Positions 1 to 5,069 of a DNA stretch of 5,069 nt are shown here, piece by piece (the first letter of the stretch is position 1; each line of letters begins with the position of its first letter). Under the pieces are notes generated by a model. It saw nothing but the letters and a program-made list of their open reading frames with translations. It made no database searches and was not told where the DNA came from. The position numbers and the translations under genes were made by a program. Source of the stretch: Ignavibacteriaceae bacterium (GTDB taxonomy: Bacteria; Bacteroidota; Ignavibacteria; Ignavibacteriales; Ignavibacteriaceae). Location: positions 1-5,069 of the forward strand of contig JALNWB010000230.1 of NCBI GenBank assembly GCA_023231105.1. The letters run 5' to 3'.

Positions 1-329
1 GGTGTGTATTGCGTGTACCAACCCGGATTCTCCAAAATATTTCTTTGAATAACTGCCGGCGTAATAGTCGGATAATAACCCATACCGATATATGATTTCG
101 CAATTTTATTTTTTTGCGCGACAGAATGAATGTAATCTAAAAATTCTTTCTCCGTCATTGGATTATCAAGACTGAGTTCTTTTTCTAATTTTATTTGTTG
201 TGGGACTGTTTCTTCGATTAGTTGATTAAGAGATGAGACGCCGATCTCTTTTAACATTTCATTTGTTTCTTGCTCTGATGAGCCGATATGGCGCCGTAAA
301 AATGATTTATAAGAATAAGATTTTGGCAT
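1..329 (-). CDS. gcvP: Glycine dehydrogenase (glycine cleavage P-protein), N-terminal part, cut by the window edge
   Basis: This is the PLP-dependent P-protein of the glycine cleavage system. It decarboxylates glycine and passes the aminomethyl group to the lipoyl arm of H-protein in the cytosol. Only the first 109 codons are present; the frame is open to the left edge. The translation begins MPKSYSYKSF and carries family hallmarks in order: RRHIG (12-16), an EMLKEIGV segment (24-31), a TVP motif (41-43), SYIGMGYY (79-86), TPAVI (90-94) and ENPGWYTQYT (100-109). The FLRRHIG-type opening resembles the single-chain form of roughly 950 residues rather than the split gcvPA/gcvPB form; this cannot be confirmed here because the PLP-lysine domain is outside the window. 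The ATG at 329-327 is chosen because the family homology starts within ten residues of it, although no good Shine-Dalgarno precedes it. It lies 89 bases downstream of rnc on the same strand and has no functional link to the fab genes. Confidence 0.93.
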   Translation of the reverse strand, partial: MPKSYSYKSFLRRHIGSSEQETNEMLKEIGVSSLNQLIEETVPQQIKLEKELSLDNPMTEKEFLDYIHSVAQKNKIAKSYIGMGYYPTITPAVIQRNILENPGWYTQYT

Positions 330-418
330 AAGAGACTTTAGTTTGTTGAAAAAATAAATTTTTGGTTATCAATAATAAATAAAATACATTTTAGATAATA
401 GAGAAGTTGATTTGAAGC
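330..418 (-). other. AT-rich rnc-gcvP spacer, no clear terminator or promoter
   Basis: This 89-base gap follows the rnc stop and precedes gcvP. It is strongly AT-rich. The only symmetry I see is an A/T-only inverted repeat, TAAAAT-AC-ATTTTA on the plus strand at 380-393, followed on the transcribed strand by a T-rich stretch. It has no GC stem, so it is a poor intrinsic terminator. I found no convincing -35/-10 pair and no Bacteroidota-type TAnnTTTG box. It is the longest gap in the window, and the functional switch from fatty-acid genes to glycine cleavage makes it the likeliest place for an operon boundary, but that is inference. Confidence 0.4.
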
Positions 419-1207
419 TCATTTAGGAGATTGGTTTGTGTCCGGTTTGTGTAAATATTTTTGATCTTCGGCAGGAATAGTCTGCAATGCAATTTTTGCC
501 GCTTCTTGTTCCGCGGATTTTTTACTTTTCCCTTTTCCTTCACCCCAAATTTTTTCGCCGATTTTAATTTGAACCGTGAACTCTCTATCGTGCTCAGGTC
601 CGCTTTCACCTATAACAATATATTTTGGATTTTCTATCCGCGCAGCCTGAGAATATTCTAATAATTGACTCTTAAAATTCTCATCGACTAAGTGCATGCC
701 GAGTTTCAAATTCGGTTCAACAATGTATTGCCGGATGAACTGTTTTGTCTTTTCCATTCCGCAGTCGATATAAATCGCCCCGATCAATGCTTCAACACCA
801 TCTGCAAGAATTGTTTTGAAACCATTACGAGTTCCCGAATTCAACTCGGCGCCTACAAAAATAAATTGAAGTAAGTTTATTCTTTTGGCACAATCATAGA
901 GGGCGGCTTTGTTCACAAAGTTTGAACGAATTTTGGTTAAAAATCCTTCATCTTCCGCAGGAAAGGCGTTAAACAACGCTTCACCAATAATGAAGCCGAG
1001 TAAGGCATCGCCGAGAAATTCTAATCTTTCATTTGATTCTTTAAACATTACATGATCAACTGCAGAGCGGTGAGTGAACGCTTCGACAAATATTTTTGGA
1101 TGGGCTACTTTAGAATTGATGAGTTGTTCAAGTAACTTTAGATTTTTTTTTGTGAGTAGTTTGATAGATTTTCGTTTATCAAAATATTTTGAGAGAAGAG
1201 TAATCAC
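419..1207 (-). CDS. rnc: Ribonuclease III
   Basis: This endonuclease cuts double-stranded RNA and takes part in rRNA precursor processing and mRNA turnover. From the GTG at 1207 the protein is 262 residues. An N-terminal extension of about 40 residues leads to FVEAFTHRS (40-48). The signature NERLEFLGDA lies at 59-68 with acidic residues E60, E63 and D67. The second catalytic pair, D136 and E139, is in ADGVEALIGAIY. The D67-to-D136 spacing of 69 residues equals that of the E. coli enzyme (D45-D114). A complete double-stranded-RNA-binding domain follows at about 174-243, with GPEHDREFTV and GKSKKSAEQEAAKIAL. The start is uncertain. The GTG at 1207 begins one base after the fabF stop, which suits translational coupling. 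An in-frame GTG at 1252 would add 15 residues and overlap fabF by 44 bases. No ATG exists before the catalytic core. Both options are longer than the 226-residue E. coli protein. An A9 run (1143-1151) sits in the N-terminal extension. Confidence 0.95.
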   Translation of the reverse strand: MITLLSKYFDKRKSIKLLTKKNLKLLEQLINSKVAHPKIFVEAFTHRSAVDHVMFKESNERLEFLGDALLGFIIGEALFNAFPAEDEGFLTKIRSNFVNKAALYDCAKRINLLQFIFVGAELNSGTRNGFKTILADGVEALIGAIYIDCGMEKTKQFIRQYIVEPNLKLGMHLVDENFKSQLLEYSQAARIENPKYIVIGESGPEHDREFTVQIKIGEKIWGEGKGKSKKSAEQEAAKIALQTIPAEDQKYLHKPDTNQSPK

Positions 1208-1208
1208 C

Positions 1209-2456
1209 TTATTCCAAGAATTTTTTGAAAAGAAGAGAAGCGTTATGTCCACCGAATCCGAAAGTATTGCTTATTGCAGCATTGATGACTTTTTTAGTCG
1301 TAGTTTTAGCGCTATAATTGAGGTCACATTCAGGGTCAGCTTCATCTAAATTAATTGTTGGAGAAATTATATCGTTCTTAATTGAAAGAACGGTTGCAAT
1401 TGCTTCGATGCTTCCGGCGGCTCCAAGCAAATGTCCGGTCATTGATTTTACCGAAGAAACAACAAGCTTATATGCATGATCGCCGAAAACTTCTTTAATT
1501 GCTTTCGTTTCTGTTACATCGTTATACGGAGTAGATGTCCCATGAGCATTAATATAATCAATGTCCGTTGGAAGTAATCCGGCTTCTCTTATTGCTTCTT
1601 TCATTGCACGGATAGCTCCATTGCCCGATGGTTCCGGTGCAGTAATATGATGAGCATCCGCCGTTAATCCAATGCCGGCTATTTCTGCATAGATTGTAGC
1701 TCCGCGGGAAACAGCGTGTTCCATTTCTTCCAGCAACAAAGAGCCTGAACCTTCGCCGATTACAAATCCATTCCGGTCTTTATCAAACGGACGCGAAGCT
1801 TCTTTGTATCTGTCGTTCCATGTTGATAACGCCCGCATGGAATTAAATCCGGCAATTGCCATTTCAGAAACAGGAGCTTCGGAACCACCGCATAACATCA
1901 GGTCGGCGCTTCCCCGTTCAATCAGCATAAATGCATCGGCAATTGAATGTGAAGAAGTTGCACATGCCGAAGTTGTGGCATAGTTAGGACCTTTTAATCC
2001 GAACCTGATAGAAATTTGTCCGGCGGCAATATCAGGGATCATCATGGTTACAAAAAAAGGACTGATCTTCCTCGGATCTCTATCTTTAAAAAAAACGAAG
2101 TGCTGATCGGTAAGTGTTTTAATTCCGCCAATGCCGCTTCCAAAAACTACACCGAATTTTTCAAGATCAGTTTTTTCTAAATTGATTTGAGAATCAACAA
2201 TGGCTTGTTCGGCAGCAGCTAAAGCATATTGGGCAAACGGATCAATACGCCTGACGGCTTTTTTATCAATATAGGCAAGCGGATCAAAGTTTTTAACTTC
2301 TGCTGCAAATTTGGTATCGAAAAGCGAAGTATCAAATTTTGAAATAAGTTCAACCCCGTTTTCCCCTTTTAATAAAGCATTCCAAAATTCATTTGCTGTA
2401 TTTCCAATGGGCGTAACGGCACCAAGACCTGTAATTACAACTCTTCTTTTTTCCAT
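1209..2456 (-). CDS. fabF: 3-oxoacyl-[acyl-carrier-protein] synthase II (KAS II)
   Basis: This condensing enzyme elongates acyl-ACP with malonyl-ACP, releasing CO2, in the cytosolic type II fatty-acid synthesis cycle. The 415-residue length is normal for FabF. The thiolase-fold Cys-His-His triad is complete: C165 in TTSACATSS, H305 in NAHGTSTPYND and H342 in KSMTGHLLGAAG, with the conserved K337. The C-terminal GFGGHN loop (400-405) includes the gating phenylalanine F401. GSGIGG at 106-111 has isoleucine at the position that in E. coli separates FabF from FabB, so FabF is preferred over FabB. The ATG at 2456 is followed directly by RRVVITGLGAVTP, the usual N-terminus. Its ribosome site is weak: GGGAA at 2466-2470, nine bases upstream. 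A 10-bp stem-loop lies 23 bases upstream, between acpP and this gene. The stop is one base before the probable rnc start. Confidence 0.97.
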   Translation of the reverse strand: MEKRRVVITGLGAVTPIGNTANEFWNALLKGENGVELISKFDTSLFDTKFAAEVKNFDPLAYIDKKAVRRIDPFAQYALAAAEQAIVDSQINLEKTDLEKFGVVFGSGIGGIKTLTDQHFVFFKDRDPRKISPFFVTMMIPDIAAGQISIRFGLKGPNYATTSACATSSHSIADAFMLIERGSADLMLCGGSEAPVSEMAIAGFNSMRALSTWNDRYKEASRPFDKDRNGFVIGEGSGSLLLEEMEHAVSRGATIYAEIAGIGLTADAHHITAPEPSGNGAIRAMKEAIREAGLLPTDIDYINAHGTSTPYNDVTETKAIKEVFGDHAYKLVVSSVKSMTGHLLGAAGSIEAIATVLSIKNDIISPTINLDEADPECDLNYSAKTTTKKVINAAISNTFGFGGHNASLLFKKFLE

Positions 2457-2479
2457 ACATTATTATTCCCAAAGGAAAA

Positions 2480-2504
2480 TGGGGAAAAGAAAAACTTTTC
2501 CCCA
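2480..2504 (-). terminator. Perfect 10-bp stem-loop between acpP and fabF (possible attenuator or mRNA 3'-end stabiliser)
   Basis: On the transcribed strand the arms are TGGGGAAAAG (2504-2495) and CTTTTCCCCA (2489-2480), joined by a five-T loop (2494-2490). All ten pairs are Watson-Crick. It begins seven bases after the acpP stop codon and is followed by TTTTCC then TTT, an interrupted T tract. That resembles a leaky intrinsic terminator. Since fabF follows directly, full termination would cut off fabF and rnc unless they have another promoter. A role in lowering fabF relative to acpP, or in protecting the acpP transcript end, is inferred, not shown. Confidence 0.45.
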
Positions 2505-2511
2505 ATGATAA

Positions 2512-2745
2512 TTAACTTACTTTAGTTTTAAGATAGTTTATCGCATCGCCGACGGTGCCGATTTTTTCTGCATCTTCGTCAGGGATAGAAACATTGAAAG
2601 CACTTTCAAATCCCATTACTAACTCCACGATATCTAATGAATCTGCACCTAAATCATTGGTAAAAGAAGCTTCCGGTGTAACTTGTGCTTCTTCAACACC
2701 AAGTTTATCCATAATGATTTCTTTTACTTTTGCTTCAACATCCAT
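2512..2745 (-). CDS. acpP: Acyl carrier protein
   Basis: This is the small acidic carrier that holds growing acyl chains on a 4'-phosphopantetheine arm and shuttles them between FabD, FabH, FabG and FabF. At 77 residues it is full length. The attachment serine is S36 in the classical GADSLDIVELVM motif (33-44), preceded by FTNDLG, so holo-ACP synthase should recognise it. The predicted recognition helix after S36 is acidic, as expected for partner docking. The C-terminal KIGTVGDAINYL (61-72) is also typical. The ATG at 2745 has the strongest ribosome-binding site in the window (AAGAGGAG, seven-base spacing), in keeping with the high ACP abundance known in bacteria. It sits between fabG and fabF, the standard arrangement, and is followed by a perfect stem-loop. 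Confidence 0.98.
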   Translation of the reverse strand: MDVEAKVKEIIMDKLGVEEAQVTPEASFTNDLGADSLDIVELVMGFESAFNVSIPDEDAEKIGTVGDAINYLKTKVS

Positions 2746-2752
2746 AGTAGGA

Positions 2753-2760
2753 CTCCTCTT
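2753..2760 (-). promoter_or_regulatory. Strong ribosome-binding site of acpP
   Basis: AAGAGGAG on the transcribed strand ends seven bases before the acpP ATG. It is the best match to the anti-Shine-Dalgarno sequence in the window and fixes the acpP start. Confidence 0.8.
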
Positions 2761-2776
2761 ATTATTGTTTATGATA

Positions 2777-2805
2777 AATAAAGTTAATTAACACTACATT
2801 GTCAT
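2777..2805 (-). promoter_or_regulatory. Possible internal promoter upstream of acpP
   Basis: On the transcribed strand ATGACA (2805-2800, five of six to the sigma-70 -35) is followed after 17 bases by TTTATT (2782-2777, four of six to the -10). TATCAT at 2776-2771 is a better -10 match but is badly spaced (23 bases). The -35 lies inside the last codons of fabG. The site overlaps a perfect palindrome, GTTAATTAAC, at 2783-2792. AT-rich DNA yields such matches by chance, and sigma-factor preference in this lineage is not known from the window, so this is only a candidate. Confidence 0.2.
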
Positions 2806-3534
2806 TCCGCCGTCAACACAAAGCACTTGCCCGGTAATATAATCTGCATTTTCAGAAGCAAAAAATAGGGCTGCCTTTGCGATAACTTCCGGTGAACCAA
2901 TTTTTTTTAAAGGAATAACAGAAATGATCGCTTCCTTCTGTTTTTCATTCAATTTTTTTGTCATATCTGTTTCAATGAAACCTGGCGCCACAGCATTAAC
3001 CGTAATATTACGGGAGGCTAATTCCTTAGCAACAGATTTAGTAAATCCAATAACACCGGCTTTGGCAGAAACATAATTCGCTTGCCCGGGATTACCGGAA
3101 ATTCCAACAACAGAAGAAATATTTATTATTCTTCCGAACTTTTGAGAGATCATGGATCGAACAGCACATTTAGTGTAATTGAAAACACTTTTCAGATTAG
3201 CACTAATAACCGAGTCAAATTCTTCTTCAGACATACGCAGGAGTAAATTATCTCGAGTAATTCCAGCGTTGTTTACTAAAATATCTAAACGACCGAACTT
3301 TTCCAAAGTAAAACTTATTGATTTTTCAGCATCGGCAAATTTAGAAGCATCGGCTTGGATGCCGAAAATTTCATAATTATTTTCTTTTCCCCACTGCTCA
3401 ATTTCATTTGCGGCTAAAGCAGAACTATGATAAGTAAAAATAACTTTAGCTCCGTTTGTAGCAAAGGTTTGTGCAATGCTTTTCCCAATACCTCTTGTAC
3501 CGCCGGTTACCAGCGCTACTTTATCTTTAATCAT
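2794..3534 (-). CDS. fabG: 3-oxoacyl-[acyl-carrier-protein] reductase
   Basis: This short-chain dehydrogenase reduces 3-oxoacyl-ACP to 3-hydroxyacyl-ACP with NADPH, the first reduction of each elongation cycle. From the ATG at 3534 it is 246 residues, the usual family length. The Rossmann nucleotide motif TGGTRGIG is at 10-17; the arginine there fits NADPH use. NNAG is at 88-91. The catalytic set is complete: N113 (SANLKS), S141 (NISSVVG), Y154 and K158 (QANYVSAKAG). APGFIETDM (183-191) and the C-terminal VDGGMTM match FabG closely. An upstream in-frame ATG at 3552 would add MEGTSK, but a GGAAGGAA ribosome site lies inside those codons, at the right distance for 3534, so the shorter start is preferred. 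It begins one base after the stop of the cysteine-rich gene and is separated from acpP by 48 bases. Stop is TAG. Confidence 0.96.
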   Translation of the reverse strand: MIKDKVALVTGGTRGIGKSIAQTFATNGAKVIFTYHSSALAANEIEQWGKENNYEIFGIQADASKFADAEKSISFTLEKFGRLDILVNNAGITRDNLLLRMSEEEFDSVISANLKSVFNYTKCAVRSMISQKFGRIINISSVVGISGNPGQANYVSAKAGVIGFTKSVAKELASRNITVNAVAPGFIETDMTKKLNEKQKEAIISVIPLKKIGSPEVIAKAALFFASENADYITGQVLCVDGGMTM

Positions 3535-3535
3535 T

Positions 3536-4114
3536 TTACTTGTTCCTTCCATTCAAATATTCTTCTTTAAATTCAAGTAATTTTTTGTACCCATCTTCAC
3601 CTAAAAAGCGGGTCAATTCATCTTTACAAAAATCGATAATCGTTGTCTCGCTTTCGTTTGTACGGTTGCATTTTTTCAACCGATCAATATGTTCGTCATC
3701 GAGGGTTAGCGCGTGTTCATAAATTGTAATCGGGAAAAGATAGCAATAAAGAGGTTTGTAATCCCAGGGATGTTTTCCTTCATTTATCGCGAGAGATTGA
3801 ATAACGCATAATCCGTTTTTATCGAGGAATGCGCATTTGCCATTTATAACTTCCGTTCCTACAGCAATTCCTGATTCAAAATCATCATCTTCTTGAGGCT
3901 CTTCAAACCATTTGGAACTGTCTTTCGATTGCGTTTCATCCATTAAAGGAATGAGCTTGTCTTTAAGAGAAAGAATTTTTTCGTGTTCAAATTTGTCGGT
4001 ATAGACACCGTAATAACAGCACTCACCATTACATCGACATCCAAATTTAAAGGTAAATAATTGCGGATCAATTTTTAATCCGTTTATTTGATAAACTTTT
4101 TCGGTTTGGCTCAT
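3536..4114 (-). CDS. Cysteine-rich YkgJ/DUF3109-like protein, putative zinc- or iron-binding, function unknown
   Basis: The 192-residue protein has a cysteine pattern like the CxxxCC (YkgJ-type) putative metal-chelating proteins and DUF3109: CRCNGECC (C26, C28, C32, C33), KCAFLDKNGLC (C94, C103) and KPLYCYLFP (C124), with further cysteines at 149 and 163. The order of a CC cluster, a paired C-x8-C and a proline-aromatic-Cys-x-x-x-Pro segment is what supports the family call. No signal peptide or membrane segment is seen; it is probably cytosolic. An acidic stretch (71-80) separates the first two clusters. Metal type and role are unknown; metal binding is an inference from the family name. Its ATG overlaps the fabD stop as ATGA, and its stop is one base before the fabG ATG, so it is very likely co-translated with the fab genes. 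GAGG at 4128-4131 is 13 bases from the ATG, too far for a good site, which favours coupling. It is not part of the textbook fab cluster. Confidence 0.85.
   Translation of the reverse strand: MSQTEKVYQINGLKIDPQLFTFKFGCRCNGECCYYGVYTDKFEHEKILSLKDKLIPLMDETQSKDSSKWFEEPQEDDDFESGIAVGTEVINGKCAFLDKNGLCVIQSLAINEGKHPWDYKPLYCYLFPITIYEHALTLDDEHIDRLKKCNRTNESETTIIDFCKDELTRFLGEDGYKKLLEFKEEYLNGRNK
3543..3550 (-). promoter_or_regulatory. Ribosome-binding site that decides the fabG start
   Basis: GGAAGGAA on the transcribed strand, inside the last codons of the cysteine-rich gene, lies eight bases before the ATG at 3534. It would be inside the coding sequence if fabG began at the ATG at 3552, so it argues for the downstream start. 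Confidence 0.65.
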
Positions 4115-5025
4115 AAGTATTTTTCTACCTCAGAAAATTTATCAATTCCAAAACAAACGGCGTTCGGATTTATTCTTTTTACAAGTCCTTGCAAAACTTT
4201 CCCCGGACCAATTTCCACGAATTCATCAAAACCATCGTTCGTCATATTTCTAATCGTTTCTTCCCATCGAACCGGTGAAGTAACCTGTTCAAATAATAAT
4301 TTTTTAATTTCATCTTTTTTCTGAACCGGCAAAGCGGAAACATTTGCATAAACCGGAAACTTTGCATCAAAGAAGTTTGATTTTTCTAATTCTAAATAAA
4401 GTGAATCTTTGGCAGACTGCATCAATGGTGAATGAAATGCACCGCTTACGACTAATTCCTTAACTAATTTTGCTCCGTTTGCTTTCGCAAGTTGCATTGC
4501 TTTCTTTACACCTTCAACAGAACCGGAAATTACTATTTGTCCCGGTGAATTAAAGTTTGCGCACTGCACAATTCCATCCGCTGAAGCTTCAGCACACACG
4601 GCTTCTAATTTGACCGCATCAAGTCCAACCACGGCAGCCATTGTTCCCGGATTATCAATTCCGGATTTCTGCATCGCTAAACCGCGCGCTCTTACTAATT
4701 GAACCGCATCTAAAAATTGGATTGCCCCGGCAGAAACCAATGCAGAATATTCTCCTAAAGAATGTCCGGCAGCGCCCTGGCAATCGAGTGTTCTTAACAG
4801 ACTTGACAAAACCACACTGTGCAAAAAAATTGCAGGCTGCGTGTATTCAGTTTGTTTTAATTCATCTTCCGGACCTTCGAACATTATTTGCGAAAGATTA
4901 ACTCCCAAAACTCCGTCAGCCATACGGATCATTTCTTTGGCTTCAACCGAATTTTCAAAAAGGTCTTTTGCCATGCCGACATACTGAGCGCCTTGACCTG
5001 GAAAGAGAAATGCGCGTTTGCTCAT
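4111..5025 (-). CDS. fabD: Malonyl-CoA:[acyl-carrier-protein] S-malonyltransferase
   Basis: FabD moves the malonyl group from CoA to ACP, supplying the extender unit for FabH and FabF. The 304-residue protein is normal length. It opens with the typical AFLFPGQGAQYVGM (5-18), in which Q11 helps form the oxyanion hole. The nucleophile S89 is in GHSLGE (87-92). R114 (VRARG) is the conserved arginine that binds the malonyl carboxylate. H198 in SGAFHSP is the catalytic histidine. Q247 in FEQVTSPVRW and EIGPGKVL (271-278) complete the family pattern. The ATG at 5025 shares its A with the fabH TAA stop (TAATG). GGGGA at 5034-5038, inside fabH, is a modest ribosome site with eight-base spacing. The TGA stop overlaps the ATG of the cysteine-rich gene by four bases. 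Confidence 0.97.
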   Translation of the reverse strand: MSKRAFLFPGQGAQYVGMAKDLFENSVEAKEMIRMADGVLGVNLSQIMFEGPEDELKQTEYTQPAIFLHSVVLSSLLRTLDCQGAAGHSLGEYSALVSAGAIQFLDAVQLVRARGLAMQKSGIDNPGTMAAVVGLDAVKLEAVCAEASADGIVQCANFNSPGQIVISGSVEGVKKAMQLAKANGAKLVKELVVSGAFHSPLMQSAKDSLYLELEKSNFFDAKFPVYANVSALPVQKKDEIKKLLFEQVTSPVRWEETIRNMTNDGFDEFVEIGPGKVLQGLVKRINPNAVCFGIDKFSEVEKYL

Positions 5026-5069
5026 TAATCAATTCCCCAAACAAGATAAATTGCACCCCAAGTATAACC
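5025..5069 (-). CDS. fabH: 3-oxoacyl-[acyl-carrier-protein] synthase III, C-terminal end, cut by the window edge
   Basis: Only 14 codons and the TAA stop are inside the window: GYTWGAIYLVWGID. The glycine-aromatic-T/S-W-G-A segment followed by a short hydrophobic strand is the usual FabH C-terminus (G-x-x-W-G-A-x-L-x-W type), and the position just before fabD is where fabH belongs in this cluster. FabH condenses an acyl-CoA primer with malonyl-ACP to start fatty-acid chains. The catalytic Cys-His-Asn residues are outside the window, so they cannot be checked. The stop shares one base with the fabD ATG. The call rests on a short peptide plus gene order. Confidence 0.8.
   Translation of the reverse strand, partial: GYTWGAIYLVWGID

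Noticed and set aside
380..393. Inverted repeat TAAAAT-AC-ATTTTA as the operon terminator
   Set aside because: The stem is A/T only and the two-base loop is too tight to form; such symmetry is expected by chance in DNA this AT-rich.
461..874. Plus-strand open frames opposite rnc, and similar ones opposite fabF, acpP, fabG, the cysteine-rich gene and fabD
   Set aside because: They lie antisense to genes with complete catalytic motifs, have no recognisable domain and no ribosome sites I could see.
2458..2460. ATG four bases upstream of the fabF start
   Set aside because: It is out of frame with FabF; the ATG at 2456 leads straight into the conserved N-terminus.
2480..2504. The acpP-fabF stem-loop as an RNase III target, since rnc is in the same cluster
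   Set aside because: A 10-bp stem is shorter than the roughly two helical turns RNase III normally needs, and nothing else in the sequence supports it.
3535..3552. Upstream ATG start for fabG adding MEGTSK
   Set aside because: The added codons contain the GGAAGGAA ribosome site that is well spaced for the ATG at 3534, and FabG family proteins begin close to the DKVALVTGG segment.
1..5069. Mobile element, CRISPR array, tRNA or a wholly new defence or biosynthetic system
   Set aside because: I saw no repeat array, terminal inverted repeats, integrase or transposase, or tRNA-like fold; nearly all bases are taken up by recognised housekeeping genes.

Overview
The window is a compact stretch of core bacterial chromosome with every gene on the minus strand, so it reads right to left in transcription order. 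It holds a type II fatty-acid synthesis cluster in near-classical order: the end of fabH, fabD, a small cysteine-rich protein of the YkgJ/DUF3109 kind, fabG, acpP, fabF and rnc. After an 89-base AT-rich gap comes the start of gcvP, which runs off the left edge.

The DNA is clearly AT-rich, and there are no mobile elements, tRNAs, rRNAs or CRISPR arrays. The low GC, the long-type GcvP N-terminus, the fabH-fabD-fabG-acpP-fabF-rnc order and a DUF3109-like protein together suggest a member of the Bacteroidota/Chlorobiota/Ignavibacteriota group. Ignavibacteria-like is my best guess, but it is an inference from protein flavour, not from a marker gene.

Region by region on the minus strand: 5069-5025 is the last 14 codons of fabH, and its TAA shares one base with the fabD ATG. 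FabD (5025-4111) overlaps the cysteine-rich gene (4114-3536) by four bases (ATGA). That gene is followed after one base by the most likely fabG start (3534). FabG ends at 2794. A 48-base AT-rich spacer with a strong Shine-Dalgarno leads to acpP (2745-2512). A 10-bp perfect stem-loop (2504-2480) lies between acpP and fabF (2456-1209). The rnc reading frame most likely starts one base after the fabF stop (1207-419). gcvP starts at 329.

Functionally, FabD loads malonyl onto ACP, FabH starts and FabF extends chains, FabG does the first reduction, and AcpP carries the intermediates. RNase III is a common passenger at the end of this cluster. All catalytic residues I looked for are present, so these genes look intact. 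The least ordinary features are the cysteine-rich gene tightly embedded between fabD and fabG, and the acpP-fabF stem-loop. I see no clear sign of a wholly new multi-gene system.
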